Positions 21,955-31,946 of a DNA stretch of 64,000 nucleotides are shown here, piece by piece (position 1 is the stretch's first letter; every line of letters begins with the position of its first letter). The notes under the pieces are model-generated. The model was not told the DNA's origin. It made no database searches and worked only from the letters and a program-made list of their open reading frames with translations. The position numbers and the translations under genes were made by a program. The stretch is taken from positions 62,001-126,000 of the forward strand of contig CAKMXJ010000020.1 in the NCBI GenBank assembly GCA_928724745.1, written 5' to 3'. This DNA is from Anthracocystis setariae. Taxonomy: Eukaryota > Basidiomycota > Ustilaginomycetes > Ustilaginales > Ustilaginaceae.

Positions 21955-23133
21955 TCAAAGATCTTCGTCTACTTGATCTTCTTCGATGACCTCCTCGTCG
22001 TCCATGTCGATAAGATCAACTTCGTTAACTCCTGACTGCGGCTGAGAAGGGTTTGGCGCTACCCATGTCCTATATACATGTGAGCTTGAGAAGTATTCTA
22101 CTAACGACGGCGGATTACATCTTCTTCGCTTGCTGATCTGGTTACCGACTAAACATGTCTTCGCATTGTACAATAGAACACCGACAAGCCAGTCCTGTCC
22201 AATTGCTGAAGCCCCGGACATTTGCCTCCTCTTGATGCTGAATCGCGGCCATTGACCAGGAATGAGTCCTATCGCCCACTCGACTTGCACACGAAACCGA
22301 TTCATGATGGTGTTGAATGAGTGTTCCATTGATGAGACGTTGTTACCGCGATACTTGGTGAGGATGGCAGGCGAGATAGCATAAGCAGGATCACCGTACA
22401 GATAGAGTTGCTCACCACTCGAGTTCTTGGCGTGATCCTTCGCCCACTGCGGCAGACCTGTGGCTTTGACAATGTAGGCATCGTGCCTCCTGCCTTCGAA
22501 GGGCCGAGAACAGAACACAAGGCCGTCTGGGAGTGATATGAATTGATACTTAAGAGCGTGTGTACGCTTGTGGCCGTTGTACACACGCTCTTGTTGAATC
22601 ATCGGCATTGCTATGGGTCTGACCGTACCATCGATAGCTCCCCATATCTTCGGCAGGCCAAAGTTCCTCTCGAATGCTGCTGCGTAGTGCTCCAGTTTGC
22701 GGGTATTGATGAGATGGTGTCTGTTGCTCTGAACATCGAGGAGATGGCCCCACTTTTGGTAGATCAAGTCGATGACGGTTCTTACAACCCTGCTTGTGCG
22801 AGAGTATGACCAACCGTATTGACCTTCTAGTGACCTCAATGACCGACCACGCAGCCACGCACACACCATGAACAACGCAGTCTTGCTGTCAATGACATCG
22901 TAATCTTGCGTCCTAATTGGGTCTGGAAGGAGTAACGCTTCGTGTATTGCTCGAAACTGCATGAACGTGAAGCCAGTATCTGCTCTAAAGTGACGATTGC
23001 CGACAACCCGCTCTATGGATGCAAAGGAGGCAGGTTTCAGGTTTGTGCTCTCCCTGCGCTGCAATGCCGAGATGATCAGTGCGGTCTGAACCACGTCCCC
23101 GAAGAATGTGTCGCTGGTGTCGTTGAGCTGCAT
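21955..23133 (-). CDS. PIF/Harbinger-type DDE transposase, copy A
   Basis: A 392-residue transposase (DDE superfamily endonuclease, DDE_Tnp_4-like) starting at the ATG of MQLNDTSDTFF. An N-terminal helix-turn-helix region includes LEGQYGWSYSRTSRVVR. Catalytic residues: Asp168 in WGAIDGTVRP, Asp248 in YGDPAY and Glu285 in VEWAIG, with 80- and 37-residue spacing identical in all three copies. The intervening YNGHKRTHALKYQFIS and GRRHDAYI motifs are also shared. No frameshift or stop is seen. It ends in an acidic tail (DLIDMDDEEVIEEDQ). Confidence 0.88.
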   Translation of the reverse strand: MQLNDTSDTFFGDVVQTALIISALQRRESTNLKPASFASIERVVGNRHFRADTGFTFMQFRAIHEALLLPDPIRTQDYDVIDSKTALFMVCAWLRGRSLRSLEGQYGWSYSRTSRVVRTVIDLIYQKWGHLLDVQSNRHHLINTRKLEHYAAAFERNFGLPKIWGAIDGTVRPIAMPMIQQERVYNGHKRTHALKYQFISLPDGLVFCSRPFEGRRHDAYIVKATGLPQWAKDHAKNSSGEQLYLYGDPAYAISPAILTKYRGNNVSSMEHSFNTIMNRFRVQVEWAIGLIPGQWPRFSIKRRQMSGASAIGQDWLVGVLLYNAKTCLVGNQISKRRRCNPPSLVEYFSSSHVYRTWVAPNPSQPQSGVNEVDLIDMDDEEVIEEDQVDEDL

Positions 23134-23526
23134 GATCGTGATGAGAGCCTCCGGAAGCTGTCGGACCGCCGGCTGTATGGTCAAAATGGTTGCTGGAACA
23201 CGCCGAGAGTGAGAGGAGGAGGTTTGTACGATGGTAGTACCTCCTCGTCAGACGCTTCTGACACCATACCACACTCTGCTTGCTCAACGTAGACATTACT
23301 TTCACACACTCAGCATTTGTAATCAAAACGATCGTCTGTAGACAAGCTGAGTTTGAATAGTCGTCTATCCTGGCTTGGTTACAAAAAGAGGACGGTTTGC
23401 ACGGCTCGAGGAGGGCGAGCTCGTCAACACAACTCGCATATGCATGCCTGCATTCACCGGCATAATCCCGCATAAACATGCATGTAGCTGGGTTTAAATC
23501 GGTCTAACGTGTTACATGACTCGATT

Positions 23527-23539
23527 CCGAAAATGCTCT
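23527..23539 (-). repeat. right terminal inverted repeat, copy A
   Basis: CCGAAAATGCTCT, the inverted partner of 20101-20113, followed by the target duplication TCT. Confidence 0.78.
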
Positions 23540-23542
23540 TCT

Positions 23543-24120
23543 CTCTCATCTTTTGACCAGATTCTCTGAATCACGCACCCGTCCTTCTGCTGCACCAGTC
23601 GCGCTCAAACGGCACAGTCGTCTGCACAAGCACCAAGCACCAAGCACCGAGCTCGATTTGGTCTTTTGCGAGAAGAAGGCAGCTTCAATGGTTCCTCCTT
23701 GGCTACATGACATGATGAGTGAACAAGAAATACCGCGGACAAGTCGCTGACTGAATGCCGTATTGCGGATGTTCCGTGCAGACGCGGATCTCCCGACAAG
23801 TTCAATTAAAGAAATGGAAACAAAAAAAAAAAAAAATCAAGGGAAAAAAATTTACAGAAATGAAGGTCACAAAACAAATCAGAGAATAGGAGGGACTCGT
23901 TTCCTGCTGTCTTTGTTCAAAGTCAAGCTGTCTAAGGCATGGCATGTAATGATGCGCAAAACAAGTACAGTATATAGGGTACTACTGTACAGTACATGGA
24001 TTCGATTCGAAGCAGAAGCAGAGCCAGGAAAGATTATACAGAGTATATGCAACGTAATATTGCACCGGAATCAACGAGCAAAGACCCTTTTCCACTTCCA
24101 ATCCAGGGCCCAAGAGCAGC
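23543..24120. other. intergenic region
   Basis: Downstream of transposon A and 3' of the penta-EF-hand gene. It holds A-runs near 23822-23855 and a TACTGTACAGTACATG-like palindromic cluster near 23972-23998. No gene was recognised. Confidence 0.45.
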
Positions 24121-25155
24121 TCAGGGAGCCGAAAGACACATCTCCATAAAGGTATCGTAGTTGATCTGAACCCAGCCGGTGCGATTCGTATCGTGACGTT
24201 GGAACGATTCCGTCAGAGTCTTGATCACGACACACGCACGCACGAACCTGTCAAAAGTGATGCCGGGAGGTCCTCTTGAAGCTGGTCCAGAACCCATACC
24301 ACCTGCAGCGCCGCCACCAGAAGCAGCGTCGGAAACGACTGGAACAATTCATGTCAGCGGTCAGAGTCAGTCAGTCAGTCAGTCAGTCGGTCGGTCAAGT
24401 CCAAACGGTCTTGTGCAGCCACTTTGTCCGGCTTGGATTTCCAACAACGGGCGAAAACACTTACTATACTTTTGCGATACGATGTGCAGCAACTTGGGCG
24501 AGAGGCGGTATCCGAACGATTGAAGCGCATTGGACAGCTCGTTCTGGTCGATAGATCCGGATCGGTCCTGGTCAAAGTGGCGGAAGACGCCCTGCCAGTC
24601 TTGAATGTATTTCCAAAGACCGGCAAACTCATTGAAGCTGATCTGCCCACTGCGGTCCACATCGAACACGCTCATCAGCATCTTGACTGTATCGAGATCG
24701 AACGGCGTCCAATCTCCGTTGACCAGCGCCTGACTGAGCTCCTGTGCGTTGATCTGTCCCGAGCGATCGCGGTCAACTGCGATAAACCACGACCACAGTT
24801 GAGGGTCAGCTCCAGGAGGAGGGCCGGTGGACACATTGAATGCCGATGGACGTCCGTAATTCTGGCCAGGCGGTGCGCCGTAGGAGGATTGCTGTTGACC
24901 TCCATATCCACCTTGCTGCTGACCGGGCGGAGGCGCTCCATAGCCGCCTTGCTGTCTGGAAGCAGGGCCGCCATAACCACCGTACTGAGAAGGAGGAGGT
25001 GCACCGTAGCCTCCACCTGGTCCACCACCACCACCATAATGCTGCTGCTGCTGGCCATAGGCACCTTGCTGAGGAGGGGGAGCTCCATAACCACCACCAC
25101 CACCACCACCGCCGCCGCCGCCGCCTCCGGGTCCGTACGAGTACTGGTTCGACAT
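24121..25155 (-). CDS. penta-EF-hand calcium-binding protein, two exons
   Basis: Exon 1 is 25155-24465 and exon 2 is 24338-24121, with a 126 bp GTAAGT...CAG intron; the product is about 302 residues. The N-terminal 105 residues are Gly/Tyr/Pro/Gln-rich (PGGGGG, YGAPPP repeats), as in peflin/ALG-2-type proteins. EF-hand loops follow: DRDRSGQINAQE, DVDRSGQISFNE and DQDRSGSIDQNE, then a less canonical one after the splice junction (RHDTNRTGWVQINYD). The C-terminal FDRFVRACVVIKTLTESFQRHD segment is diagnostic of the family, and an Ala/Gly-rich insertion starting at the junction (SDAASGGGAAGG) precedes it. Likely a calcium-regulated adaptor at membranes or in budding/cell-cycle control, as for yeast Pef1. 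It is divergent from the zinc transporter gene. Confidence 0.9.
24360..24396. repeat. CAGT tetranucleotide repeat in an intron
   Basis: A (CAGT)n/(CGGT)n run within the intron of the penta-EF-hand gene. Confidence 0.85.
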
Positions 25156-25829
25156 GGAATTTGCTTGCTTTGCTTGCTTTTTTTTTGCGTTTGCGTGTCT
25201 GAAGCGACAGCAATGATGGTGGAAAGCAAAAAAGAGCCGTTGACCGAGACCGTGCCAATGTGGAGCGGCTCACAGCATCGTCCCTATCGATTGGCCCATG
25301 CTCACCTGCTCAGGATCCGCGTCACACTGCATAGCCACAGGCGCACCTTTCGAAATTACGGACAAAGGCGACTTAACATTGTACTGAAACCCTTTTTGGT
25401 CCAAACGTGGCCAAGAAAGAAGGAGAGCGAGAGAAGAGGGAGGACCCTTGCGGTTTGGCTGGTGCCAACGTTTATGGCGCACTTGCCAATAATTTCTTGC
25501 TGCGAACAAACCGACACACTCTGACACGCAGTCACAAGGTGCTGTTGAGTGCGAGGGCCAAGTGGTGCTTTCCCCATCACAGCTGCCTTTTGGCCTGCAC
25601 GGATCTTCGGCATCTTGTTGCCCTTTCCGCTCGGATGGAACCTGGCTTTGTCACTACCACCACCAATACCCATCATCGTTGATCGATCGTCAGGCGCTTG
25701 CCACACCGACCAGTGCTGACATTTCAGCTCAGCTCCCAACTCCGTCCATTGCACTGAGCTGGTCTCGGTTGGCGGCGCTTCCAACCCTTTGCAGCTGGAA
25801 GCCCGGCGCTCCGGTAAGACATCACTAAA
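25156..25829. promoter_or_regulatory. divergent promoter region, PEF protein and zinc transporter
   Basis: About 670 bp between divergent starts. No gene or strong repeat was recognised apart from an 8-T run just upstream of the PEF start. Confidence 0.5.
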
Positions 25830-28241
25830 ATGCAGTCGTCGTTCAATGCACCAGATTCTCGCACCCGCGGCAAGGTGCGGATGGATTCAGTAGCCTCGTC
25901 TTCAGGAACTTCGAGTTCTTACTCCGGCTCAACCTCATCCATGCTCGGCTTCCCGATTCCCACCGATCTCCTGCTCGGCCTGCTGCTCAACAAGACTCTT
26001 CTCGCCTCGGCAGCCTTGCTCGTACGCTCGTGGCTCGTGTCTCCGCACAGCGAATCCATCCATTCCGCTTTTTCCTCAGAAGTAGAAGCAGGCGAGGGGG
26101 TCAGCATCTCACACACCACCAGCTCATTGGGAATCGCGACATTTGCCTTCTTCATCGCAGCAGTCCTCCAGGCTGTGTGGTTCAAAGCATGGCAATGGAT
26201 CCCGGCGATCAAACGAGTCGATAAGCGCCGGCTCTTGTCGTTAGCTGCCTTCACCTTTGCTCAGCTCACCGTGTGGCTTATGGCGTTGCGCAAGCTCGAT
26301 GCGGTCAACGTCATCATCTTCTCTCAGTACTGCGAGATTTGGGCCGAGGACTTGGCCAAGAGTCTAAGCGGACGCAGCTACGGCGGTTACACCATCCTTT
26401 TTGCTGTCGCAGTCTCGTACCTTTCGTCCATCTCCACCGCCGGCTCACTTCCGTTATCCTCGATCGACTACTCGGGACATCTCTCCGAAATGTATGCAGA
26501 CGTTGACCTGCCCGACAGTTTGCGTCGAAATAGACCAGCGGGTCTTGCATCGCCATCGCAGCTCAGAGCCGCAAGTGCCGCCGTCGAAGCAAACGCCGCC
26601 AACTTGAGCGTCGCTGGTGCCCTCACTGGACATGCGTTTCTGCTCCTGTTTGCGTTGCTGACCATCCAGAAGGAGAGTGCCCTTCGAAGCGCCAGCAGGG
26701 ACACCGGTGGACGAAGAAAGGCTGGGATCGTGGCAACCATTGTCGCTTCTGCCTTCAGCCTGCCTACCGCGCTGTTGCTGCGTTTGTTTGGGCTCAACAC
26801 TTTCCCTCCTCTGTCATCGATCCTTCCAACTGCGTCGCTTAACTCGTCAACAAGCCTCAACCACCTGCCCGCATACCTCGCCATCAGCTTCGGAGCCTTG
26901 ATTCTTGAGCCGTTGGTCAGCACCTCGATCGAATCGCACGCTTCTACAAAGGACAGAGTGGCGCACGGATGGCCAGTTGCAGTTCTCGCCGCCTTTGCGA
27001 TCGGATTGGTGGGATTCGGATCCAAGCCGCATTGGTCGCAGATGGCTGTAGCTCTTCTCGTTGGTCAGACGTTGCGAACCATCCTAAAGAACTCGCCCGA
27101 CCACAAATCGACTCGCTTCACTGCTTCCATGGATCAAGGAGGGGCGCAACGCAATGGCAGTGGTACAGGATCGGCGAGCGCAACCGACGTTTCGGCGGTG
27201 CAAGAGCTGGTCGACTCGGTTACTGCTGGCGTGGTAGCTACCAAGCGTACCGTCAAGATCATTCTCGCCAACCCGGACTCGCGCAAGATCTTCCAATTCC
27301 TCATGCTCAATCTCGGCTTTATGGGCGTGCAGCTGCTGTGGGGTGTGTGGACCAACAGTCTGGGACTGATCAGTGATGCGATTCATATGTTCTTCGACTG
27401 CGCGGCGATCGGGATGGGACTGTTTGCCAGTGTCATGGCCACGTGGCCGACCGATTCGACGTTCACTTATGGCTACGGTCGCGTGGAGACCTTGAGTGGA
27501 TTTGCCAATGGGATCTTTCTGATCCTGATTTCCATCTTTATTGTCTTTGAGGCGGTGCAGAGGATCGTCGAGCCGCCAGTGATGAACAACAACACGCAGC
27601 TGTTGATCGTCAGTAGTATGGGTTTGGGTGTCAACTTGTTTGGTATGTGGGCGACAGGAGGACATCATCATCATCATCATCATGGGCACGCTCATGGGCA
27701 TGATCACGGTCATGATCACGGTCATGGTCATGGTCATGGTCACTCGCACAACATGATGGGTGTGTACCTGCACGTTATGGCGGATACGCTCGGTTCGGTT
27801 GGCGTTATCATCAGTACGCTGCTTATCAAGCAGTTTGGATGGACTGGGTTTGATCCGATTGCGTCGTTGTTTATCGCGGTCATGATTGTAGGTTCGGTGA
27901 TTCCGCTTGTTTTGGAATCGGGTAGGATTTTGTGTCTTGAGGTGGGTGAGCAACATCGGGAGGTGGAGATGGTGGAAGCGTTGGAGGAGGTTAAGACGAT
28001 TCATGGGGTGGTGTCGTATCATTCGCCGAGGTTTTGGCCTAAGGATTCGGAGACGCTCATTGGCACGATTCGAGTGCAGGTGATGTGGCCTGTGCATGAG
28101 GAGGTTGATGGTGATGGAGGAAGGGAGAGGATTAAGTCTCCAGAGGCTATTGTTAGGCAGGTTGAGACGTTGCTAAAGGCACGTATTGATGGTTTGGAAA
28201 GCGTTGCGGTTCAGTTAGAACTTAGCGCAGCACGATATTAG
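25830..28241 (+). CDS. MSC2: Msc2/ZnT5-like cation diffusion facilitator (zinc transporter)
   Basis: An 803-residue multi-pass membrane protein that should move Zn2+ into the endoplasmic reticulum/secretory compartments. The N-terminal half (about 30-430) has many hydrophobic segments typical of the large Msc2/ZnT5 branch. The C-terminal half is the cation efflux domain: a membrane helix with SDAIHMFFD (metal site HxxxD, about 514-518), a His-rich cytosolic loop (GGHHHHHHHGHAHGHDHG..., about 610-640) and MADTLGSVG helix with the second HxxxD site (HVMAD, about 646-650). A cytosolic C-terminal domain with GVVSYHSPRFWP follows. The ATG is the first in frame. The His-loop is encoded by CAT/GGTCAT repeats and may vary in length. 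Confidence 0.9.
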   Translation: MQSSFNAPDSRTRGKVRMDSVASSSGTSSSYSGSTSSMLGFPIPTDLLLGLLLNKTLLASAALLVRSWLVSPHSESIHSAFSSEVEAGEGVSISHTTSSLGIATFAFFIAAVLQAVWFKAWQWIPAIKRVDKRRLLSLAAFTFAQLTVWLMALRKLDAVNVIIFSQYCEIWAEDLAKSLSGRSYGGYTILFAVAVSYLSSISTAGSLPLSSIDYSGHLSEMYADVDLPDSLRRNRPAGLASPSQLRAASAAVEANAANLSVAGALTGHAFLLLFALLTIQKESALRSASRDTGGRRKAGIVATIVASAFSLPTALLLRLFGLNTFPPLSSILPTASLNSSTSLNHLPAYLAISFGALILEPLVSTSIESHASTKDRVAHGWPVAVLAAFAIGLVGFGSKPHWSQMAVALLVGQTLRTILKNSPDHKSTRFTASMDQGGAQRNGSGTGSASATDVSAVQELVDSVTAGVVATKRTVKIILANPDSRKIFQFLMLNLGFMGVQLLWGVWTNSLGLISDAIHMFFDCAAIGMGLFASVMATWPTDSTFTYGYGRVETLSGFANGIFLILISIFIVFEAVQRIVEPPVMNNNTQLLIVSSMGLGVNLFGMWATGGHHHHHHHGHAHGHDHGHDHGHGHGHGHSHNMMGVYLHVMADTLGSVGVIISTLLIKQFGWTGFDPIASLFIAVMIVGSVIPLVLESGRILCLEVGEQHREVEMVEALEEVKTIHGVVSYHSPRFWPKDSETLIGTIRVQVMWPVHEEVDGDGGRERIKSPEAIVRQVETLLKARIDGLESVAVQLELSAARY

Positions 28242-28561
28242 TTCGTCCCACTTCATCCCGCATCAACCTAACTCATAGATCTCATCGATCCAGTTTTCCC
28301 TCCGTCGCCCAAGATCTCCCCCGCGAGTAGCGGCGTTCTCGTCTGAGCAACCTACCTGCCTGCCTGGTCTCCCCCCCCCCCCCACACCGACAACCCATTC
28401 TCACTCCGATCTGTGTGGAGATGGATTCAATATCAAGACGATCACGCACGCAGGAGATCCAAAGCGGGAACAGTATGCTATATTGCGAATCCTAGATACA
28501 GCAATAATGGATGCGGGGGAAGGATAAAGTACATAAGCCTGATTGAACTTTTTTTTTTTTC
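28242..28561. other. convergent intergenic region
   Basis: Between the 3' ends of the zinc and peptide transporter genes. It contains a run of 13 C near 28371-28383 and an 11-T run near 28551. No gene seen. Confidence 0.5.
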
Positions 28562-30463
28562 TTAGACCTTCTCCTCGGAGGAGGCTTCTGGGGTGGCGGC
28601 GACGATGTTGACGCGGCCTGCGTCGAGTTGGTTGAGCGCGTCTTCCTCGGAGTCGAGTTTCCTGAACGAGACGCTAAATCCGATGAAGCCGGCAGCGGCG
28701 AGGCAGCCAAATACGGTGTAGCACCAAACGAGGTTGGGATCGGCTGAGAGCGAGATGAATGCCTGTTGGAGGGCAGCGGCGATGGCCGAGGTGAAGAGGA
28801 ACATGGACATGACCAGCGAGCGCATCGACTTGGGCGCCTTGGAGAAGGCGTATTCAAGACCAGTGATCGAAGCCAGAATCTCCGAGACCGCGATCAGGAT
28901 GTACGAGCCCGACTGCACCCACACGTTGATGGGAGCCGGCAGGAACACTGCAGTGTCCTCAGAGCCGGTGGCGCTCAGGTCAGCAATGCCGTCACCGTTG
29001 ATGTCGTAGCAGGCAGATGCATTCTTGCCACACTGCGACTTCTTGTAGATGTAGTGCTGAACCACCGCTGCCCACACCATGGCAAGTGCACCGGTAAGGA
29101 ATCCAAGAGCAATCTTCTTGAGAGGAGTAAAGTTGATGCCCATCTTACGCAGAGCCGGGTAGAGGAACAGATCAAAGATGGGGATGAGGATGACGAGTGC
29201 GAACGGGTCCAGGTTGGAGACGACCTCGTTGGGGAGACCGTTGACCTCCATGGTGGCAGCCTGGGAGACGAGGTTGTTGGTGATCTGGTTGTAGGTGAGC
29301 CAGTAGAGGGGGAACCAGAGGAAGACGGTGCAAGCCTTGAAACCACGACGAACCTCGTCAACCCAGGCATCGTCGAACGTCATCCAGCGCGGCTTGGTCT
29401 CGGCGGACTGCTTGGAAGGCTTTGCGTTCTCCCAGAAGTCGTCGGCACGCATGTTCTTGATCAGCGCAATGGGGTTGAGCGACCAACGGCCCTTGGTGGC
29501 GAAAGCCCAGAGACGCATGCATTCGGCAAGCACGGAACCAGAGGGGGGCGTCTTGACGTAAAACTTGTTGCCGAAGACAAGGACGGGAATGCAGAGGGCA
29601 AAGACGATGGTGGGCAGGGTGTAGGCGAGCCAGAATCCAACATACTTTTCGGCAAACGACATGCCGAGCTGGCCACCGAGCGCACCGATGTTGATGAAGA
29701 GGTAGAAATACATAAAGATGCGGCTGACGGTCAAGACGGGATCGACGATGACGCGCTCACCAGTCTTGAGCGTCTGAACCGATTGCTTGGATCCGTTGAC
29801 CTGCTCTGCGATGAGTGGCGAAACGGAGCTCTTGAACCAGCCCGTGCCCACTCCGCCCAAGACGATGGCGATGACGAAGCATGCCATGGCGCCGTTGGGG
29901 CTGTCGAGGACGGTGGGGAGGGAAGAGACGATAAGGAGGACGTGGCCGACCATGGCGATGAAAACAGCAATGCAGATGGTCTTGAAACGACCCCAACGCG
30001 TGTCGGCAAGGTAAGCACCAAGGATGGGCATGCAGTAGACCCAGAAAGTGTTGAAAGTGGTGAGACCGGTAGCAGCCTGTTGACCTTTACCGAGAGCCCC
30101 GGACTGGTTGTTGGCGCCACCGGCACCTGCGCGGCTGTTGGAGGGACGGGGCTGCTGGATGAAGTTCTGGAAGACTTGAACACAACCGTAGTAGGAGAAA
30201 CGCTCGGCCAGCTCGCAGAAGGCGATGGCGTAGGTGGTCCAGGGAAGCTTCTCGGGGACGCGTCTCAAGGTGGCGAGGTCCTCGTCGGTAGGGACGACAA
30301 AGTCATTGTCCGAAGTTTCTGGTTTGGCACGGACGCCGTTCTCGAGGTGAGCGATGGGGTGAGAGTCGTCCTTGCCACCGTGAAACTTGACGTCAGCGAC
30401 GTAGAGATCGCGCTGGGCCTCGGCCTCGCCAGCGATGGCGTTGTCCTGAATGTCGAGGGGCAT
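28562..30463 (-). CDS. PTR2: POT-family oligopeptide transporter (Ptr2-like)
   Basis: A 633-residue proton-coupled di/tripeptide transporter of the plasma membrane. The start is the ATG of MPLDIQDNAIAGEAE; the open frame continues 143 codons upstream but that part is Pro/Ser-rich and not protein-family sequence. Family features: AIAFCELAERFSYYG in the first membrane helix (ExxER motif), YLADTRWGRFKTI loop, and the signature YFYLFINIGALGG (about 253-265). About 12 hydrophobic segments are visible, with a loop containing CGKNASACYDINGDGIADL and helix SYILIAVSEILASITGLEYAFSKAPKSMRS near the end. It lies 320 bp tail to tail with the zinc transporter gene. Confidence 0.92.
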   Translation of the reverse strand: MPLDIQDNAIAGEAEAQRDLYVADVKFHGGKDDSHPIAHLENGVRAKPETSDNDFVVPTDEDLATLRRVPEKLPWTTYAIAFCELAERFSYYGCVQVFQNFIQQPRPSNSRAGAGGANNQSGALGKGQQAATGLTTFNTFWVYCMPILGAYLADTRWGRFKTICIAVFIAMVGHVLLIVSSLPTVLDSPNGAMACFVIAIVLGGVGTGWFKSSVSPLIAEQVNGSKQSVQTLKTGERVIVDPVLTVSRIFMYFYLFINIGALGGQLGMSFAEKYVGFWLAYTLPTIVFALCIPVLVFGNKFYVKTPPSGSVLAECMRLWAFATKGRWSLNPIALIKNMRADDFWENAKPSKQSAETKPRWMTFDDAWVDEVRRGFKACTVFLWFPLYWLTYNQITNNLVSQAATMEVNGLPNEVVSNLDPFALVILIPIFDLFLYPALRKMGINFTPLKKIALGFLTGALAMVWAAVVQHYIYKKSQCGKNASACYDINGDGIADLSATGSEDTAVFLPAPINVWVQSGSYILIAVSEILASITGLEYAFSKAPKSMRSLVMSMFLFTSAIAAALQQAFISLSADPNLVWCYTVFGCLAAAGFIGFSVSFRKLDSEEDALNQLDAGRVNIVAATPEASSEEKV

Positions 30464-31565
30464 GGTATCAACGTTCCAGCAGACCAAGAAGAGAAGAGCT
30501 TGGTTGGGAGGGAATGCCACAAAAGGGGGGAAAGGGGTGCGTGGAGAGAGGGAAGGGATGGAGGGTGGGGCAAAGAGGGGGACAGGGGCGGACTGATATA
30601 AGAAGGATAGGGAGATAGGCGCTGAAGTGTGCGGGTGTGAAATGAACGAGCGTAGCACGCAATATGGACCCGTTGTGGCAAGGGTGAGGGTGAGGGCCAG
30701 CGTTGATTGGGGCGGAAGCAAAGCTTCAGACGAACGAGGAACGGCGAACCAGAAGCTGAACTGATATCCGACGTCCGTATTGAAGAGCGCGGCTGAGCCG
30801 TTTGACCAATAACGATACGAACGATCAGCTGCAGGTCTCGCAGCACTTGGAGTCAAAAAGCCAAAAAAGCAGTCGTTGATAGAGCGGATCAAAGCAAAAG
30901 CGGATTGAAAGGCTCGATAAGGACCAACGCACGACTACAACTACAACTACGACTACGACTACGGTGAATGGCTGCAATTGTCAAGGTGTGAATTGGACCT
31001 GTGTCGTCGGTGTCGTCCGATCAGGTGCCCAAAAACCCCAAGCGAAGCATGGCGTCGACAGACAGGCAGACAGACAGACAGACAGACAGACAGGGCAATC
31101 ACGGAGGAAAAAGCAAGAGAGAAAGAGTTTTGGCAAGCGCAACATCCGAGCTTAGATGGTAGAAACTGGAGAGCAACGACAAAGCACAGACAGATGGTTC
31201 GGCTAAGCCGATTTGCTCACCAACGCACTCTGTCGGTCTACTCTGATGAGATTGTAGGCCTCAACACCTCTTTCGAGCCAAGTCTCAAGCGAATGCAACA
31301 GGAAGCTGCCCAGTCTGGATTGCCGGTGAAAGCAAACTTTCTCCGTCACATACTGTACAATGCAGTACAGTACCGTACTGAAGTGTAGGATAGGGGACTA
31401 TCGTTGTCAAGTCATGGCGGCCTGGGCAGAGAGCAGTCACTAATTGACAGCAGCTGGCCGTCTACCTCTGTGTTGCCAAGGAAAAATAAAAATAAAATAA
31501 AATTAAAAAAAATAATATTAAATTTAAACGTTAAAAAAAAAATGAACGGAAATTTTTAAAGGAAA
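30464..31565. promoter_or_regulatory. upstream region of peptide transporter, with AT-rich transposon target
   Basis: About 1.1 kb between the transporter start and the left end of transposon B. It holds a CAGA tetranucleotide run (about 31061-31092), a TACAGTACAGTACCGTAC cluster (about 31350-31380) and a strongly AT-rich stretch (31482-31568) immediately before the element. No gene was recognised. Confidence 0.5.
31061..31092. repeat. CAGA tetranucleotide repeat
   Basis: About seven to eight copies of CAGA/GACA in the intergenic region left of transposon B. Confidence 0.85.
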
Positions 31566-31568
31566 ATT

Positions 31569-31581
31569 AGAGTGTTTTCGG
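31569..31581 (+). repeat. left terminal inverted repeat, copy B
   Basis: AGAGTGTTTTCGG, identical to the left end of copy A and preceded by the ATT target duplication. Confidence 0.87.
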
Positions 31582-31797
31582 TGTCGAATATTTGCCGGGT
31601 CCGGGTTGGTGGTGGTGGTGGTAGTGGTCGTGAAGGAGGAAGTGGTGTTTCGGAGCTCATCGACTTGACTGCGCCACGTCTATGGCTTCGGTTTTCGGAA
31701 ATGAAAATTTTTTCACGCGTTATTCCGTGCGAAACATGCTTTATCTAAGAAATCGGGTGATGAGCACGGCCGATACCCTCGATATGAGTGAGGGTCC

Positions 31798-31853
31798 TGG
31801 TGGTAGTACTCGAGCTCGCCATCAGGCACAAGCCGCTTGTCGCCGTTTAAGTT
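31798..31853 (+). promoter_or_regulatory. conserved non-coding block upstream of the Myb-like gene, copy B
   Basis: Counterpart of 20348-20403 in copy A (about 47 of 56 positions identical). It includes TGGTGGTAGTACT, GAGCTC, ATCAGGCACA and CGCCGTT. Probable promoter or protein-binding region (inference). Confidence 0.65.
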
Positions 31854-31946
31854 AATGAAATCGACCTCCGGTAACTATAACCCCGCATACTCCACCATCT
31901 CACCACGCTTTCCCGGCCAAACACCGCCGGAAACGACCGTACTAGC

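Larger units (their letters stand above)
20098..23542. mobile_element. PIF/Harbinger-like DNA transposon, copy A
   Basis: A complete two-gene element of 3439 bp (20101-23539). Left terminal repeat AGAGTGTTTTCGG (20101-20113) pairs with right CCGAAAATGCTCT (23527-23539), whose complement is AGAGCATTTTCGG (11 of 13 identical). Both sides are flanked by TCT (20098-20100 and 23540-23542), a 3-bp target duplication as expected for PIF/Harbinger. It carries a Myb/SANT-like gene on the plus strand and a DDE transposase on the minus strand, converging with 52 bp between them. A small hairpin (TCGGCAAAT/ATTTGCCGA) lies at about 20303-20330. Both genes are intact, so the copy may be recent or functional. 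Confidence 0.87.

Noticed and set aside
28766..30601. 611-codon open frame antisense to the peptide transporter
   Set aside because: Codon-bias shadow of the transporter gene; composition is Gly/Asp/Glu/Val-rich with no domain, and the sense protein is a full POT-family member.
30464..30892. N-terminal extension of the peptide transporter (143 codons)
   Set aside because: Pro/Ser-rich and unlike the family; the ATG at 30463 starts a normal acidic cytosolic N-terminus.
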